Source: a bacterium
GTDB lineage: Bacteria > Auribacterota > UBA6266
NCBI GenBank assembly: GCA_023228325.1
Contig: JALOBK010000001.1
Coordinates: 1,837,549 to 1,901,548 of the forward strand
Direction: 5' to 3'
DNA: 64,000 bases
In this document: positions 41,954 through 49,792 of the stretch, one piece after another
How the letters are laid out: every line of letters begins with the position of its first letter
Numbering within the stretch: position 1 is the stretch's first letter
The notes under the pieces: generated by a model
Databases searched by the model: none
Told to the model about the DNA's origin: nothing
Seen by the model: only the letters and a program-made list of their open reading frames with translations
Program-made: the position numbers and the translations under genes

Positions 41954-42517
41954 ATGAACCAGACAATCGAAACAATTATGAAGAGGCGGTCTGTCAGGCT
42001 TTATGACAGGAAACCGATTCCTAAAAAAACCCTGCAGACATTAATCGAGGCGGGGAATGCGGCGCCGTCCGGCTGTAATGCGCAAAGCTGGAGGTTTGTC
42101 GTAGTTGAGGACAAAGCATTCAGGGATAAATTGATGTCCCTCGCGATACCGAGATATAAAAAATGGATGGAGAAGGCTCCGAAGGAACTGGCCGATATGC
42201 GCAAAGAGATTGACGCTGTATGCGACAACCCCGTATATTACGACGCTCCCGCCGTAGTATTTGTCATCGGTTCGGGGATGACAGCCGATTTAGACACACC
42301 GATGGTATGCGAGAACATTATGCTTGCCGCCCGCTCCCTGGGTATAGGAAGCTGTTGGGTTTATTTCGGGCAGCTGCCTCTTGATGATGTGGAGGTCAGG
42401 GACGCTTTGGGACTCAAAAAAGAAGAGAAGGTTTACGGGCCGATACTGCTTGGGTATCCTAAAGAAGGTTTTCCCGAAGCGCCGCCTAAAAAACCTGCTA
42501 TACTAAAATGGATTTAA
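41954..42517 (+). CDS. Nitroreductase family protein
   Basis: This 187-residue FMN-dependent oxidoreductase has KRRSVRLYDRKPIP and AGNAAPSGCNAQSWRFVVVE at the N terminus, ARSLGIGSCWVYFG in the second half and LLGYPKEG near the end. It is more compact than the nitroreductase at 1126. The ribosome binding site is GGGAGAGGG, 7-10 nt before ATG 41954. The substrate is unknown. Its codon use looks closer to the chromosome than that of its neighbours. Confidence 0.9.
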   Translation: MNQTIETIMKRRSVRLYDRKPIPKKTLQTLIEAGNAAPSGCNAQSWRFVVVEDKAFRDKLMSLAIPRYKKWMEKAPKELADMRKEIDAVCDNPVYYDAPAVVFVIGSGMTADLDTPMVCENIMLAARSLGIGSCWVYFGQLPLDDVEVRDALGLKKEEKVYGPILLGYPKEGFPEAPPKKPAILKWI

Positions 42518-42533
42518 AAAATAGGGGGCATCA

Positions 42534-42959
42534 ATGCAAATAAATAAGGTTTTTATATTTTGCGTTATTCTTTCTTTTTTGCTTCCTGTATTTGCTGAAG
42601 AAACCACAGAGGCGAATTTTATCCTTTACATCAGCAACCAAAGCTTTGATGTCAACCCTGTTGATATAAAGATATATATTGATGGAAAGTTGGTTGTTAA
42701 TCAGGATTTTGATGTAACAGGTAATCGAGTCCCTCAACATAATTGGCAAAAGTTTGAATTTAATTTATCTATCGGCAGTCATAGGTTATTTGTATCATCT
42801 AAAAAAGGGGATGCGACTTTAGAAAAAGAATTTGAAATCAGCAAAAAGCATTGGGCTGTTGTTGATTATTGGTATTATCCAAAAGTTACTGGTGGTGCTG
42901 GTCCAACACCAAAGAGTTTCTCTTTTCATATTCAAGATGAACAAATTCGATTTAAATAA
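42534..42959 (+). CDS. Exported protein of unknown function
   Basis: This 141-residue protein has a signal peptide ending near VFAEE. The rest is beta-rich, with a stretch (DIKIYIDGKLVVNQDFDV) that suggests an immunoglobulin-like or carbohydrate-binding sandwich, but no family can be named. The spacer before it is only TAGGGGGCATC. It is AT-rich. Confidence 0.7.
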   Translation: MQINKVFIFCVILSFLLPVFAEETTEANFILYISNQSFDVNPVDIKIYIDGKLVVNQDFDVTGNRVPQHNWQKFEFNLSIGSHRLFVSSKKGDATLEKEFEISKKHWAVVDYWYYPKVTGGAGPTPKSFSFHIQDEQIRFK

Positions 42960-42960
42960 A

Positions 42961-42985
42961 TAGGGACATACACCTGTTCCACGAG
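42961..42985 (+). repeat. Array spacer repeat, variant
   Basis: TAGGGACATACACCTGTTCC plus ACGAG, 2 nt after the upstream stop. GAAGGATAAAATG, the start context also seen after copies 2 and 5, follows 20 nt later. Confidence 0.75.
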
Positions 42986-43014
42986 AAACGCAAACACGAA
43001 AGACGAAGGATAAA

Positions 43015-43371
43015 ATGAAAAAATTAATTCTGGCTGCGGCAATTTTAGTTTTCTTTGCCGGCTGTAGGCTGAATACGCAGACTTATGAAGTTTCCGACGT
43101 GACGAAAGCAAGAGTTATTCTGCTCGGAAAAAAGAAGGGGCAGGGGAATATTTACGGCATCTCAATTATCGGCGAGGGTAATATTGAGGGGAAAGCTGTC
43201 ATATCGCTGATATTGCATGACGGCCCGTATAAAACCGAAAATCTTTCGGGCAGGATAAATTTCGAGTGGGGAGGCGATTGGTATTCAGACACTGTGGAGA
43301 TACGGTATAACCCGATAGCTGTAACTAACGGCAGGCTCCGCTTGAAATATAAATTTAAAGATTTAAAATAA
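43015..43371 (+). CDS. Small lipoprotein, unknown
   Basis: This 118-residue protein has a lipoprotein signal with lipobox FAGC, giving Cys18 as the lipidated residue. The mature part is beta-rich (GNIYGISIIGEGNIEGKAVI, SDTVEIRYNPI) and may form a small barrel or sandwich. It is the last gene of the array before the hairpin and GTTAGGC. No function can be proposed. Confidence 0.75.
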   Translation: MKKLILAAAILVFFAGCRLNTQTYEVSDVTKARVILLGKKKGQGNIYGISIIGEGNIEGKAVISLILHDGPYKTENLSGRINFEWGGDWYSDTVEIRYNPIAVTNGRLRLKYKFKDLK

Positions 43372-43374
43372 ATA

Positions 43375-43397
43375 TGTCCGAAGTCTCGCTTCGGACA
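43375..43397. repeat. GTGTCCGAAG hairpin, copy 2
   Basis: TGTCCGAAG and CTTCGGACA form a perfect 9-bp stem around TCTCG, nearly the same as 41549-41573. GTTAGGC, the commonest right-box sequence of integron attC sites, follows at 43410-43416. The outer arms do not pair convincingly, so I do not call an attC here. Confidence 0.7.
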
Positions 43398-43465
43398 CTT
43401 AAATGTTTTGTTAGGCTCCGATATCTGCTATAATCCCAAATAAAAATCACGGGGATTATCCGCCG

Positions 43466-44434
43466 ATGAGAAAAACCCTTATCAATATCATTCTTTTTTT
43501 TCTCCTGTCGATTCCGGCCCTGCCGTCATCTGCCGACATCATTTACCTGAAGAACGGAGGAGAACTGCGCTGCAGCATCATCCAGGAAACCGACGATTAT
43601 CTTATCCTTCAGGTGAAGAACGGGAAGCTGAAAATCCTTAAATCAAGCATAGAGGAGATAGAAAAAACACAGCCCCTCCCTTTAAAGCAGAGCGAGCCGA
43701 AACCTGTTTCCCCGGGCATATCAAACAGCACAATCGAAGAGGTTGATTCCCTTATAAAAGGGGATGTTGTCCCTGAGCCCGAAGCAGGACAGGCTGTTGA
43801 AGAAACAGTCGAGACGGAGACGGATGAGAGCCAAAGCCCCGCGCTTCCCGCCGAAGATGCGGGAAATATAACAGAACCGGCCGAACCGCCCGCGGAAAAG
43901 GAAAACAGCGTTGACGAATCTGTTCCCGGAGAAAATCCGCAAAGCGGATTTAAGGCGCGATTCGATTCGCAGAAAATCGAAGACCTGCAAATCTTTTTTC
44001 AGGATAATATAGCGCTTGTAATATCGATAGCTCTTCTCGTGTTCCTTGTTATCCTTTTCATATCCATGGCACTCAACGGCATCTATATAAAATTATACGC
44101 AAAGCTGATTCTCAAGATGTTTATACCTTTCGGGAGAACGATTGTATTCCAGCTCAAATTTTTTGCCTTTGAAATATTTATCGGTATTGTAATAGGGGCT
44201 TTATCCGCGCTGCTGGGATTCGGAGGCCTGAAAGGATTTTTAGGCATCATGTTTCTCTGGCTGTTTTTCGCTGTTATATTGATATGGTTTTTCTTCTCGC
44301 TTGCAAACAGGGAATTCGGGTTTTCATTCATGCAGACTCTGTTTATGATATTGATTTACATCGCTCTTTATGCCGCGTTCTCGTTTGTCCTCAATCTTAT
44401 ACTGTCCGGCCTTTTCGTAAGCATAACTACATAA
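43466..44434 (+). CDS. Exported N-terminal domain with C-terminal membrane segments, unknown
   Basis: This 322-residue protein has a signal peptide ending near PSSAD. A small beta domain follows (IIYLKNGGELRCSII to LKSSIEEIEK), a pattern frequent in exported proteins of PVC and related bacteria. An acidic, Pro/Glu-rich low-complexity region spans about residues 75-170, and four hydrophobic segments fill the last 140 residues. Function unknown. It is the first gene right of the array with native-looking codon use. Confidence 0.75.
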   Translation: MRKTLINIILFFLLSIPALPSSADIIYLKNGGELRCSIIQETDDYLILQVKNGKLKILKSSIEEIEKTQPLPLKQSEPKPVSPGISNSTIEEVDSLIKGDVVPEPEAGQAVEETVETETDESQSPALPAEDAGNITEPAEPPAEKENSVDESVPGENPQSGFKARFDSQKIEDLQIFFQDNIALVISIALLVFLVILFISMALNGIYIKLYAKLILKMFIPFGRTIVFQLKFFAFEIFIGIVIGALSALLGFGGLKGFLGIMFLWLFFAVILIWFFFSLANREFGFSFMQTLFMILIYIALYAAFSFVLNLILSGLFVSITT

Positions 44435-44449
44435 AGGACTGAATAAGAT

Positions 44450-45148
44450 ATGGGATCCAATACATTAAACATCGCGCACAGAGGGGCATCGGCCTACGCC
44501 GCGGAAAACACCGTTCAGTCATTCCAAAAAGCGGCGGAACTGGGAGCCGATTACGTCGAACTGGACGCAAGGCAGACGACAGACAGGAAAATCATCGTGT
44601 TCCATGATGAAACGATTGACGGCGTACCCGTCAAAAATCAAAACTGCCGGGACATTTTGTTAAGAGGTAAAAATCATGGCATTGACATCCCGTTTCTTGC
44701 GGATATCATTAAAATGTTTAAAAATAAAATCGGGGTTAATATCGAAATCAAGGGCGATATGGATATTGACCTGTTGATGGATATCACGCAACCCGGCAAA
44801 AATAAGAACCTGCTTTTTTCATCTTTCAGCCGGAATTGCCTTAAGCGCCTTAAAAATTCTTATCCCGGCGTAAAAACAGGCCTCCTGCTCAATAACACCC
44901 CGAAAGACCTGTTTAAAGCGCTGGGACACCTGGACGCGGACGCGCTTATCCTTAAACACTACCATCTTAAGCGCGGACTTCTCAGAAAAGCCGCGGAAAA
45001 GGGCGTAAAAACAATAGTCTGGACAGTTAACAATGTCAAAGATATGAAAAAGTATATAAAATGGGGAGTCTGGGGTATAATTACTGATTATCCGGATAAA
45101 CTTCATAACTTAACATACACTATGGGAAAGGGTAAAAATGAAGATTAA
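44450..45148 (+). CDS. Glycerophosphodiester phosphodiesterase
   Basis: This 232-residue TIM-barrel enzyme hydrolyses glycerophosphodiesters to glycerol 3-phosphate and an alcohol. It has IAHRGASAYAAENTVQSF, ELDARQTTDRKIIVFHDETI and VNIEIKG near the N terminus, with the catalytic His residues and metal-binding Glu in place, and TVNNVKDMKKYIKWGVWGI at the end. No signal peptide is present, so it is cytoplasmic. It overlaps the next gene by 11 nt. Confidence 0.93.
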   Translation: MGSNTLNIAHRGASAYAAENTVQSFQKAAELGADYVELDARQTTDRKIIVFHDETIDGVPVKNQNCRDILLRGKNHGIDIPFLADIIKMFKNKIGVNIEIKGDMDIDLLMDITQPGKNKNLLFSSFSRNCLKRLKNSYPGVKTGLLLNNTPKDLFKALGHLDADALILKHYHLKRGLLRKAAEKGVKTIVWTVNNVKDMKKYIKWGVWGIITDYPDKLHNLTYTMGKGKNED

Positions 45149-45644
45149 ACTTCTGGCGGTTCTTTCAATTGTCTTGCTGTCCGCGGTTTCAGCCCCGGCA
45201 TATTCCGAAACCTATGAAAAATTTACCCCATGTTTTGTCGATGTAAACGGCTGGTCGGCGGACGAGGTGACGGGCATAGACCTTTTTATGCCTAACATGT
45301 CTCTTGTAAATGCCGTAAGAACTTATTCAAATGACGGGAAAGAAGCAAATGTAATGATTATGGCCGGCAGCAAAGCTCTTGCAAACCAGCAGGGGGGTAA
45401 TGTATCTGTTGAAACTTCGGATTTCAGCACCGTCTCCAAAAAGATAGACGGGTTTCAGGTAACCAGCGTTTATGATAAGGCGAATAAAGCGGGCTCGGTA
45501 GTGGTGATTATCAGCCAAACGGAGCAAAAAGGGGTATTCATTACGTTAACATATACTAATCTTTCTGAGGCGGAAGCCATAGAGTTTTCCAGGTCGTTCG
45601 ACTGGAACAGGGTAAATGACATAGCGAAAACCATTAATTTTTGA
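45138..45644 (+). CDS. Exported protein, unknown
   Basis: This 168-residue protein has a signal peptide ending near PAYSE. The mature part is one alpha/beta domain with CFVDVNGWSADEV and a C-terminal FSRSFDWNRVNDI. It overlaps the GDPD gene by 11 nt, so the two are probably co-translated. A weak resemblance of its N-terminal domain to the paralogs at 35616 and 39164 (an (S/P)(A/D)(D/E)(E/A) segment after a short leader) may be chance. No family is recognised. Confidence 0.75.
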   Translation: MKIKLLAVLSIVLLSAVSAPAYSETYEKFTPCFVDVNGWSADEVTGIDLFMPNMSLVNAVRTYSNDGKEANVMIMAGSKALANQQGGNVSVETSDFSTVSKKIDGFQVTSVYDKANKAGSVVVIISQTEQKGVFITLTYTNLSEAEAIEFSRSFDWNRVNDIAKTINF

Positions 45645-45679
45645 TTTCCGGTTACCAAACACACAATTATTTTTAAAGG

Positions 45680-46009
45680 ATGTTGGTTAACTTGAAAAAG
45701 ATCAGCGATATATTACTATCCGAACTGTCGCAAGTTACGGAAATCCAGAAGGAACTGGCCGACACGGTCGATTCTTTCCCCAGGGGGACGATAGTAAAGA
45801 AAACAATCAAAGGGAAGCCTTATTATTACATCGCCAGGAGAGACGGCAAGAGGGTGCGCTTCTCTTATCTGGGCAAACTGGACAACGGAGACCTTGCGGC
45901 CATGAAAAAGGCATTCGCGCTGCGCAGGAAATACACGGCCTTTATCCGTTCGTTAAAAAGGCAGTCGGCATCACTGAAAAGGATTCTGAAAGTCCTTGAT
46001 AAGGCTTAG
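45680..46009 (+). CDS. Small helical protein with a beta-hairpin core, unknown
   Basis: This 109-residue cytoplasmic protein has an N-terminal helix, then FPRGTIVKKTIKGKPYYYIA and RVRFSYLGKL as a basic beta hairpin, and a long basic C-terminal helix. Similar small proteins (the DUF6788-like pattern of PKG...IKG..YYY) occur in many bacterial and archaeal genomes, possibly nucleic acid-binding. AAAGGATG lies just before the start at 45680. The name is tentative. Confidence 0.65.
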   Translation: MLVNLKKISDILLSELSQVTEIQKELADTVDSFPRGTIVKKTIKGKPYYYIARRDGKRVRFSYLGKLDNGDLAAMKKAFALRRKYTAFIRSLKRQSASLKRILKVLDKA

Positions 46010-46061
46010 ATGATATTTATCGTTCACAATATATCAAATGTTATTGTATAATCTTTTTTAT

Positions 46062-46352
46062 ATGAAACTGAAAAAAATCTTATCTGTTATTTTTAAAAGC
46101 GCCGGCGGCAGTGAAGCCCTGCTTTACAGGATTAAGTGTAAAAAGTGCGGAGAAATCATCACTGTCAGAATCAACCCCGGGACGGATATGAGAAGCCCTT
46201 ACGATGAAAATGCCCCCGAAAACGCGGCATATATCCTGACCAAGGAAATACTGGGAGGCAAATGTCAGAATATAATAAATATAAAGTGTTACTATGATGC
46301 TTCTTTAAAGGAAATAAGCAGGGATATATCTGAAACGGGAACATTCATTTAA
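46062..46352 (+). CDS. Small zinc-ribbon-like protein
   Basis: This protein of about 96 residues has one KCKKCGEI knuckle at about residue 24 and Cys residues further on (GGKCQNIINIKCYYD) that could complete a zinc site. It lacks membrane segments. ATG 46062 is preferred; ATG 46038 would add eight residues. Neither has a clear ribosome binding site. It ends 12 nt before the HIT gene. Confidence 0.65.
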   Translation: MKLKKILSVIFKSAGGSEALLYRIKCKKCGEIITVRINPGTDMRSPYDENAPENAAYILTKEILGGKCQNIINIKCYYDASLKEISRDISETGTFI

Positions 46353-46364
46353 AAAGGCGCGGAA

Positions 46365-46898
46365 ATGAAAAATCTCTGGGCTCCGTGGAGAATGGAATAT
46401 ATTAAAAAGGCTGTCGGCAAAAAACCTGAAAAATGTATTTTTTGCGTTAAACCGAAGGAAAAGCGCGACTCCCTGAACTACATACTTTACAGGGGCAGAA
46501 AATGTTTCATTATCATGAACCTGTTCCCGTACAATAACGGCCATCTTATGATAGCGCCTTATAAGCATACAGCTTCCCTGGCGGACCTGGATGATGAAAC
46601 CCTCCTTGAAGTAATGGCGCTCCTGAAAAAATCGGAACTTATACTTAAAAAAACGTTTAATCCGGACGGATTTAACATAGGCGTTAATATCGGCCGCGCC
46701 GCGGGAGCCGGTATTGATAAACATATTCACTTCCATATAGTTCCCCGATGGAACGGAGACACTAATTTCCTTCCCGTGATTGACGATACAAAAGTGATAG
46801 TCCAATCAATGGAAGCGGCTTATAATGCTCTTTCCGGCCGTTTTAAAGATATTCGAAATGCCGGCTCCGAAAGCCGCCGCAGAAACAGGGGGAAATAA
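46365..46898 (+). CDS. HIT family nucleotide hydrolase/transferase
   Basis: This 177-residue protein has the histidine triad as DKHIHFHIVPRW and NLFPYNNGHLMIAPYKH in the earlier strand. Two N-terminal Cys residues (KCIFCVK) with later residues resemble the zinc site of the AP4A phosphorylase-like branch. It probably acts on dinucleoside polyphosphates or AMP-linked substrates in the cytoplasm. A GGCGCGG stretch precedes the ATG. Confidence 0.92.
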   Translation: MKNLWAPWRMEYIKKAVGKKPEKCIFCVKPKEKRDSLNYILYRGRKCFIIMNLFPYNNGHLMIAPYKHTASLADLDDETLLEVMALLKKSELILKKTFNPDGFNIGVNIGRAAGAGIDKHIHFHIVPRWNGDTNFLPVIDDTKVIVQSMEAAYNALSGRFKDIRNAGSESRRRNRGK

Positions 46899-46911
46899 AT
46901 TCTTTTTTCGG

Positions 46912-46931
46912 CGGGCCCAACCGGGGGCCCG
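46912..46931 (+). terminator. Possible terminator after the HIT gene
   Basis: CGGGCCC and GGGCCCG form a 7-bp GC stem with an AACCGG loop 13 nt after the HIT stop. A second CCCG...CGGG stem follows with GCGGTTTT. The T-run is weak, so the call is uncertain. Confidence 0.4.
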
Positions 46932-46953
46932 GCTTTCTTCGGGCGGTTTTGTC

Positions 46954-46982
46954 TTGACACCATAATTTATATATAATATTTT
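46954..46982 (+). promoter_or_regulatory. Sigma70-type promoter for 47008
   Basis: TTGACA at 46954-46959 and TATTTT at 46977-46982 are 17 nt apart. The start codon at 47008 lies 25 nt downstream with a strong GGAGGTGG ribosome binding site. Confidence 0.55.
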
Positions 46983-47007
46983 ATCTTTGTGATTCTTGGA
47001 GGTGGTT

Positions 47008-47766
47008 ATGGATAATAAAGAAGAAAAAAAAGATATAAATAAAGAACCAATCATTGAATTGCCGGATGTTGAACAGTTGATAGGTTCAAAAAATATAAAA
47101 AATGATGTTAAACAGCAAAAACCGCCGATACAAAATATTCCCCCGATAAAAATCGAAGCAAAACCGGCTCCCGAAAAGAAACCCATTGTCATCAGGCAGG
47201 ATAAAGTCCCGGCCAGCGCTCCTAAAACACCTGAAAAAGAAATGCCGGTATTGACAAAACCCGTGTTATCCGAAGAACCCGTGGAAATGGCTTCCGCCGA
47301 AACAGAAAAAGTTCAGGAAGTCGAAACAGAAGAAATTAAGGAAGAGGTAAAGCCGGTTCAAAAAACCGGTGACGCGGCAAAAGAACTTTCTTCCGACAAA
47401 CCCGCCATTTCAGAGGAAATGCTGAGAAAGATAACGGAGGACCCGTCAGGAAGCTCAAGGCCGAAATTAAAATTCAGGAATAATGATAATGCTGTCCCGG
47501 AAGAAGCAAAGAGTGATTCAAGACAAAAAGAGGGCCGAAAACCGGCGGCAGATAACGTTACGGAAATAAAGACTTCCAGGCAAAGGTTTGAACATCAGGA
47601 CTATTCTCCCGTCGAACAAACCGGGATACTGCCCTCTGTTATAATAGTTTTATCCGTTTTATGCATCTTAATAGTGGCTTATTTATCCATAATACAGTAT
47701 TTCAATCTTCCGGTTCCTTCTTTTATCAGGAATATAATCGATGCCGTATATAGCATCTCTTCCTGA
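47008..47766 (+). CDS. Disordered acidic protein with one C-terminal membrane helix
   Basis: This 252-residue protein starts at ATG 47008 with an excellent GGAGGTGG Shine-Dalgarno; a TTG 12 nt upstream is ignored. About 205 residues are low-complexity, rich in Lys, Glu and Pro, with no globular domain visible. A single membrane helix (PSVIIVLSVLCILIVAYLS) lies about 25 residues from the end. It may be a cytoplasmic scaffold tethered at the membrane. No function can be given. Confidence 0.75.
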   Translation: MDNKEEKKDINKEPIIELPDVEQLIGSKNIKNDVKQQKPPIQNIPPIKIEAKPAPEKKPIVIRQDKVPASAPKTPEKEMPVLTKPVLSEEPVEMASAETEKVQEVETEEIKEEVKPVQKTGDAAKELSSDKPAISEEMLRKITEDPSGSSRPKLKFRNNDNAVPEEAKSDSRQKEGRKPAADNVTEIKTSRQRFEHQDYSPVEQTGILPSVIIVLSVLCILIVAYLSIIQYFNLPVPSFIRNIIDAVYSISS

Positions 47767-47884
47767 CGGTTTGTTTAGATTCTGTTGATTTCTGGAAGAT
47801 GCCGCTCTCCATCTCATTTCCGGAGGCCTCTAATAGCGAAGGGGACCTTATTGCTGAATCACGCAAAGTCTTTTACGCCGGCAG

Positions 47885-48400
47885 TCATTTCGTATAATAT
47901 CCCTCTACAGACTCCGATTCGCATGACGGGCATAAGATTTTTCCTCTTGTGGAAGAAGTGAACACCGTGCCGCAATTTTTGCATTTGAAAAGAGGCTGGC
48001 CTTTTTCTCTTCCGCACCTTGGGCACTGCACATTTATCTCGCCCATAGGGGCGTAAAAAGAATATTTGCATGACGCGCATTCATATAACTGCATTCCTTT
48101 CATGGAAACTGCGGCTTTTTCCTGTGTTAAGGCGGAGTTTTTCGAAGAAAGCCTCAGGAAAAGGATCAACCAGGATATCGCAATTACAATAACCAGCGAA
48201 TAAACAAGTATCTTATCCCTGTTCTTTTTAATTATATTTTCAATGCTGCTTGATTTAACGCCTGCCGCGCCGTTTTCGGCGGCATCAACTTTCACAACGG
48301 GGTAAAGGCTGTTTGAGGAACAGACCGGGCACCTGATGCCTTCTTTCCAGTCTATTTTGCATTCATTGCCGCATTTGGTGCATTTGCAGAGTGTGACCAT
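47885..48400 (-). CDS. Membrane-anchored zinc-ribbon protein
   Basis: This 171-residue minus-strand protein has four CxxC knuckles: CTKCGNEC and CPVCSS at the N terminus, then CASC/CPRCG and CKNC/CPSCES after a single membrane helix (about residues 70-90). Each CxxC pair could hold one zinc, giving a ribbon on both sides of the helix. The partner molecule is unknown. It is convergent with 47008 and transcribed divergently from 48643. The 118 nt between it and 47766 contain no convincing terminator. Confidence 0.8.
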   Translation of the reverse strand: MVTLCKCTKCGNECKIDWKEGIRCPVCSSNSLYPVVKVDAAENGAAGVKSSSIENIIKKNRDKILVYSLVIVIAISWLILFLRLSSKNSALTQEKAAVSMKGMQLYECASCKYSFYAPMGEINVQCPRCGREKGQPLFKCKNCGTVFTSSTRGKILCPSCESESVEGYYTK

Positions 48401-48521
48401 TTAAAATAATCCCCCGAATGATATTGTAAAAAAATAATCTTCCCGTATGTGTCCGCGGGAGACGCCGGAAAATCTTCGTTTTTTAATTATACTACAGTAT
48501 AAAGTTAAGTTAACTGAAAAT

Positions 48522-48550
48522 TTGCATTTAACTTATTCGAACTGTATAAT
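48522..48550 (+). promoter_or_regulatory. Sigma70-type promoter for the 48643 operon
   Basis: TTGCAT at 48522-48527 and a perfect TATAAT at 48545-48550 are separated by 17 nt. They lie about 90 nt before the gene at 48643 in a divergent intergenic region. Confidence 0.65.
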
Positions 48551-48642
48551 ATCCTAATCATCATAAAACCGTATATGGAGATTGAAGATCATATTTTACA
48601 GGGGCAGGAAAACTTTTCAACACAAATAAGGAATAACGGAAT

Positions 48643-49221
48643 ATGAAAAAAATATTTGTTTTTGCCGCGGCATTTTTTATTTTGTCTTTCCCGAACCTGA
48701 TTCGGGCCGAAAACATACAGGGCGCAAAAGAAGAATATGATTCGGGGAATTATAAAAAAGCCTATGACATCCTGATACTGGAATATATATCCCTGAAAAA
48801 TGAAGCCAAAGAGAAGGACCAGCTGCTGGATGCCTACAGGACCGAGATACAGAGAATGGAAGACGAACAAAAGCGCCTGAGGTCAAGGCCCGCCGGGGTT
48901 CAGAACGAAGAAGCCGAAAGGATATGGAAAGAAGCCTGGTCCATCCAGAAAACCGCGATACACGAAAAAAGCGGAAAAGAAAGAGACCAGTTTTTATTGA
49001 ACGCGATAGATTCGTTTAGAGAAATAACGCTTGATTATCCCGACAGCGCCCGCGCCGCCGAAGCTCAATACAGGATAGGAAGGTTATATTACAGATATCT
49101 CGGGAACAAGAAAAAAGGATATGATGAATTCCAGAAGTTTTTACAGGCATATCCATATGCTGATACGGATTTGATCCGCGACGCAAACAAATGCATAGCC
49201 GACTATGAAAAAAGAAATTAG
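48643..49221 (+). CDS. Exported TPR/coiled-coil protein
   Basis: This 192-residue protein has a signal peptide (cut near IRAE), a coiled-coil stretch (about residues 45-90) and two C-terminal TPR-like repeats with FREITLDYPDSARAAEAQYR and FQKFLQAYPYADTD. This is the style of YbgF/BamD-like periplasmic scaffold proteins. It overlaps the lytic transglycosylase gene by 17 nt, so it probably works in peptidoglycan turnover or envelope assembly. Confidence 0.82.
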   Translation: MKKIFVFAAAFFILSFPNLIRAENIQGAKEEYDSGNYKKAYDILILEYISLKNEAKEKDQLLDAYRTEIQRMEDEQKRLRSRPAGVQNEEAERIWKEAWSIQKTAIHEKSGKERDQFLLNAIDSFREITLDYPDSARAAEAQYRIGRLYYRYLGNKKKGYDEFQKFLQAYPYADTDLIRDANKCIADYEKRN

Positions 49222-49792
49222 AACGAGCATCCTGAAATATTTTATCATTTCACTTCCTGTCGGTATCTGCGCGCTCGCAGCGGCTGTTTTTCTGGTCTCT
49301 AATACTTTATTCCCCGTTGATTACCGTAAAAATATAATCGAAACTTCAAATGAATATAACGTTGACCCTTTACTTATAGCCGCGATAATTTTTGCTGAAA
49401 GCGGGTATAAAAGGGAGATTATTTCCAGGGCGGGGGCAGTCGGAGTCATGCAGTTGATGCCTTCCACCGCCGCCGAAACGGCAAAGAAACACCACATCGC
49501 TTATACCTCCGGCGGCGACCTGACCGACATAGGAACCAACATCCGGCTTGGAACAGCCCATTTCGCGGATTTACTGGAATATTACGACCGTGATATCCGG
49601 AAATCCTTAGCCGCGTATAACGCGGGAAAAGCCAACGTGCCGAGATGGCTGGACGGACACGGAAAACTTGATATCAGTAAAATTGATTTTCCCGAAACCA
49701 GAAAATATGTTATAAAAACCGGTATTTACTATAATATCTTAAGAAATATCGCCGTTGTGTATAACTTAAACGCAAAAGGAATAAAAAAATGA
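49205..49792 (+). CDS. Lytic transglycosylase (SLT family)
   Basis: This 195-residue protein has an N-terminal membrane anchor and an SLT/goose-lysozyme-like domain. The catalytic Glu65 is in FAESGYKR, followed by SRAGAVGVMQLMPSTA and the LAAYNAGKANVPRWL segment. It cleaves peptidoglycan glycan strands with formation of 1,6-anhydromuramic acid, in the periplasm. The gene overlaps both neighbours, by 17 nt and 4 nt. Confidence 0.93.
   Translation: MKKEIRTSILKYFIISLPVGICALAAAVFLVSNTLFPVDYRKNIIETSNEYNVDPLLIAAIIFAESGYKREIISRAGAVGVMQLMPSTAAETAKKHHIAYTSGGDLTDIGTNIRLGTAHFADLLEYYDRDIRKSLAAYNAGKANVPRWLDGHGKLDISKIDFPETRKYVIKTGIYYNILRNIAVVYNLNAKGIKK

Larger units (their letters stand above)
33003..43416 (+). 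mobile_element. Cassette-like accessory array
   Basis: About 10.4 kb hold sixteen mostly small, functionally unrelated, co-directional genes. Two are followed by attC-like sites (33845 and 34848). Many later ones are separated by a short repeat placed between stop codon and next ribosome binding site. Base composition jumps between neighbours: GC-rich at 33.0-34.8 kb, AT-rich at 34.9-35.6 kb. The left edge is close to tRNA-Gly and the right edge is a hairpin followed by GTTAGGC at 43410. No integrase or transposase gene is present in it. The boundaries are my inference. Confidence 0.6.

Noticed and set aside
35280..42985. CRISPR array from the regularly recurring short repeat
   Set aside because: Copies are 0.3-2 kb apart, separated by whole genes, and degenerate.
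32583..43416. Classical island integrated in tRNA-Gly with an att duplication
   Set aside because: No second copy of the tRNA 3' end was found to the right of the array, and no integrase gene is present.
43375..43416. Third attC site at the right edge
   Set aside because: GTTAGGC and a hairpin are present, but the left box and outer stems do not pair well enough.
47767..47884. Terminator or small RNA between convergent genes
   Set aside because: No clear stem followed by a T-run, nor promoter-like pair, was seen.
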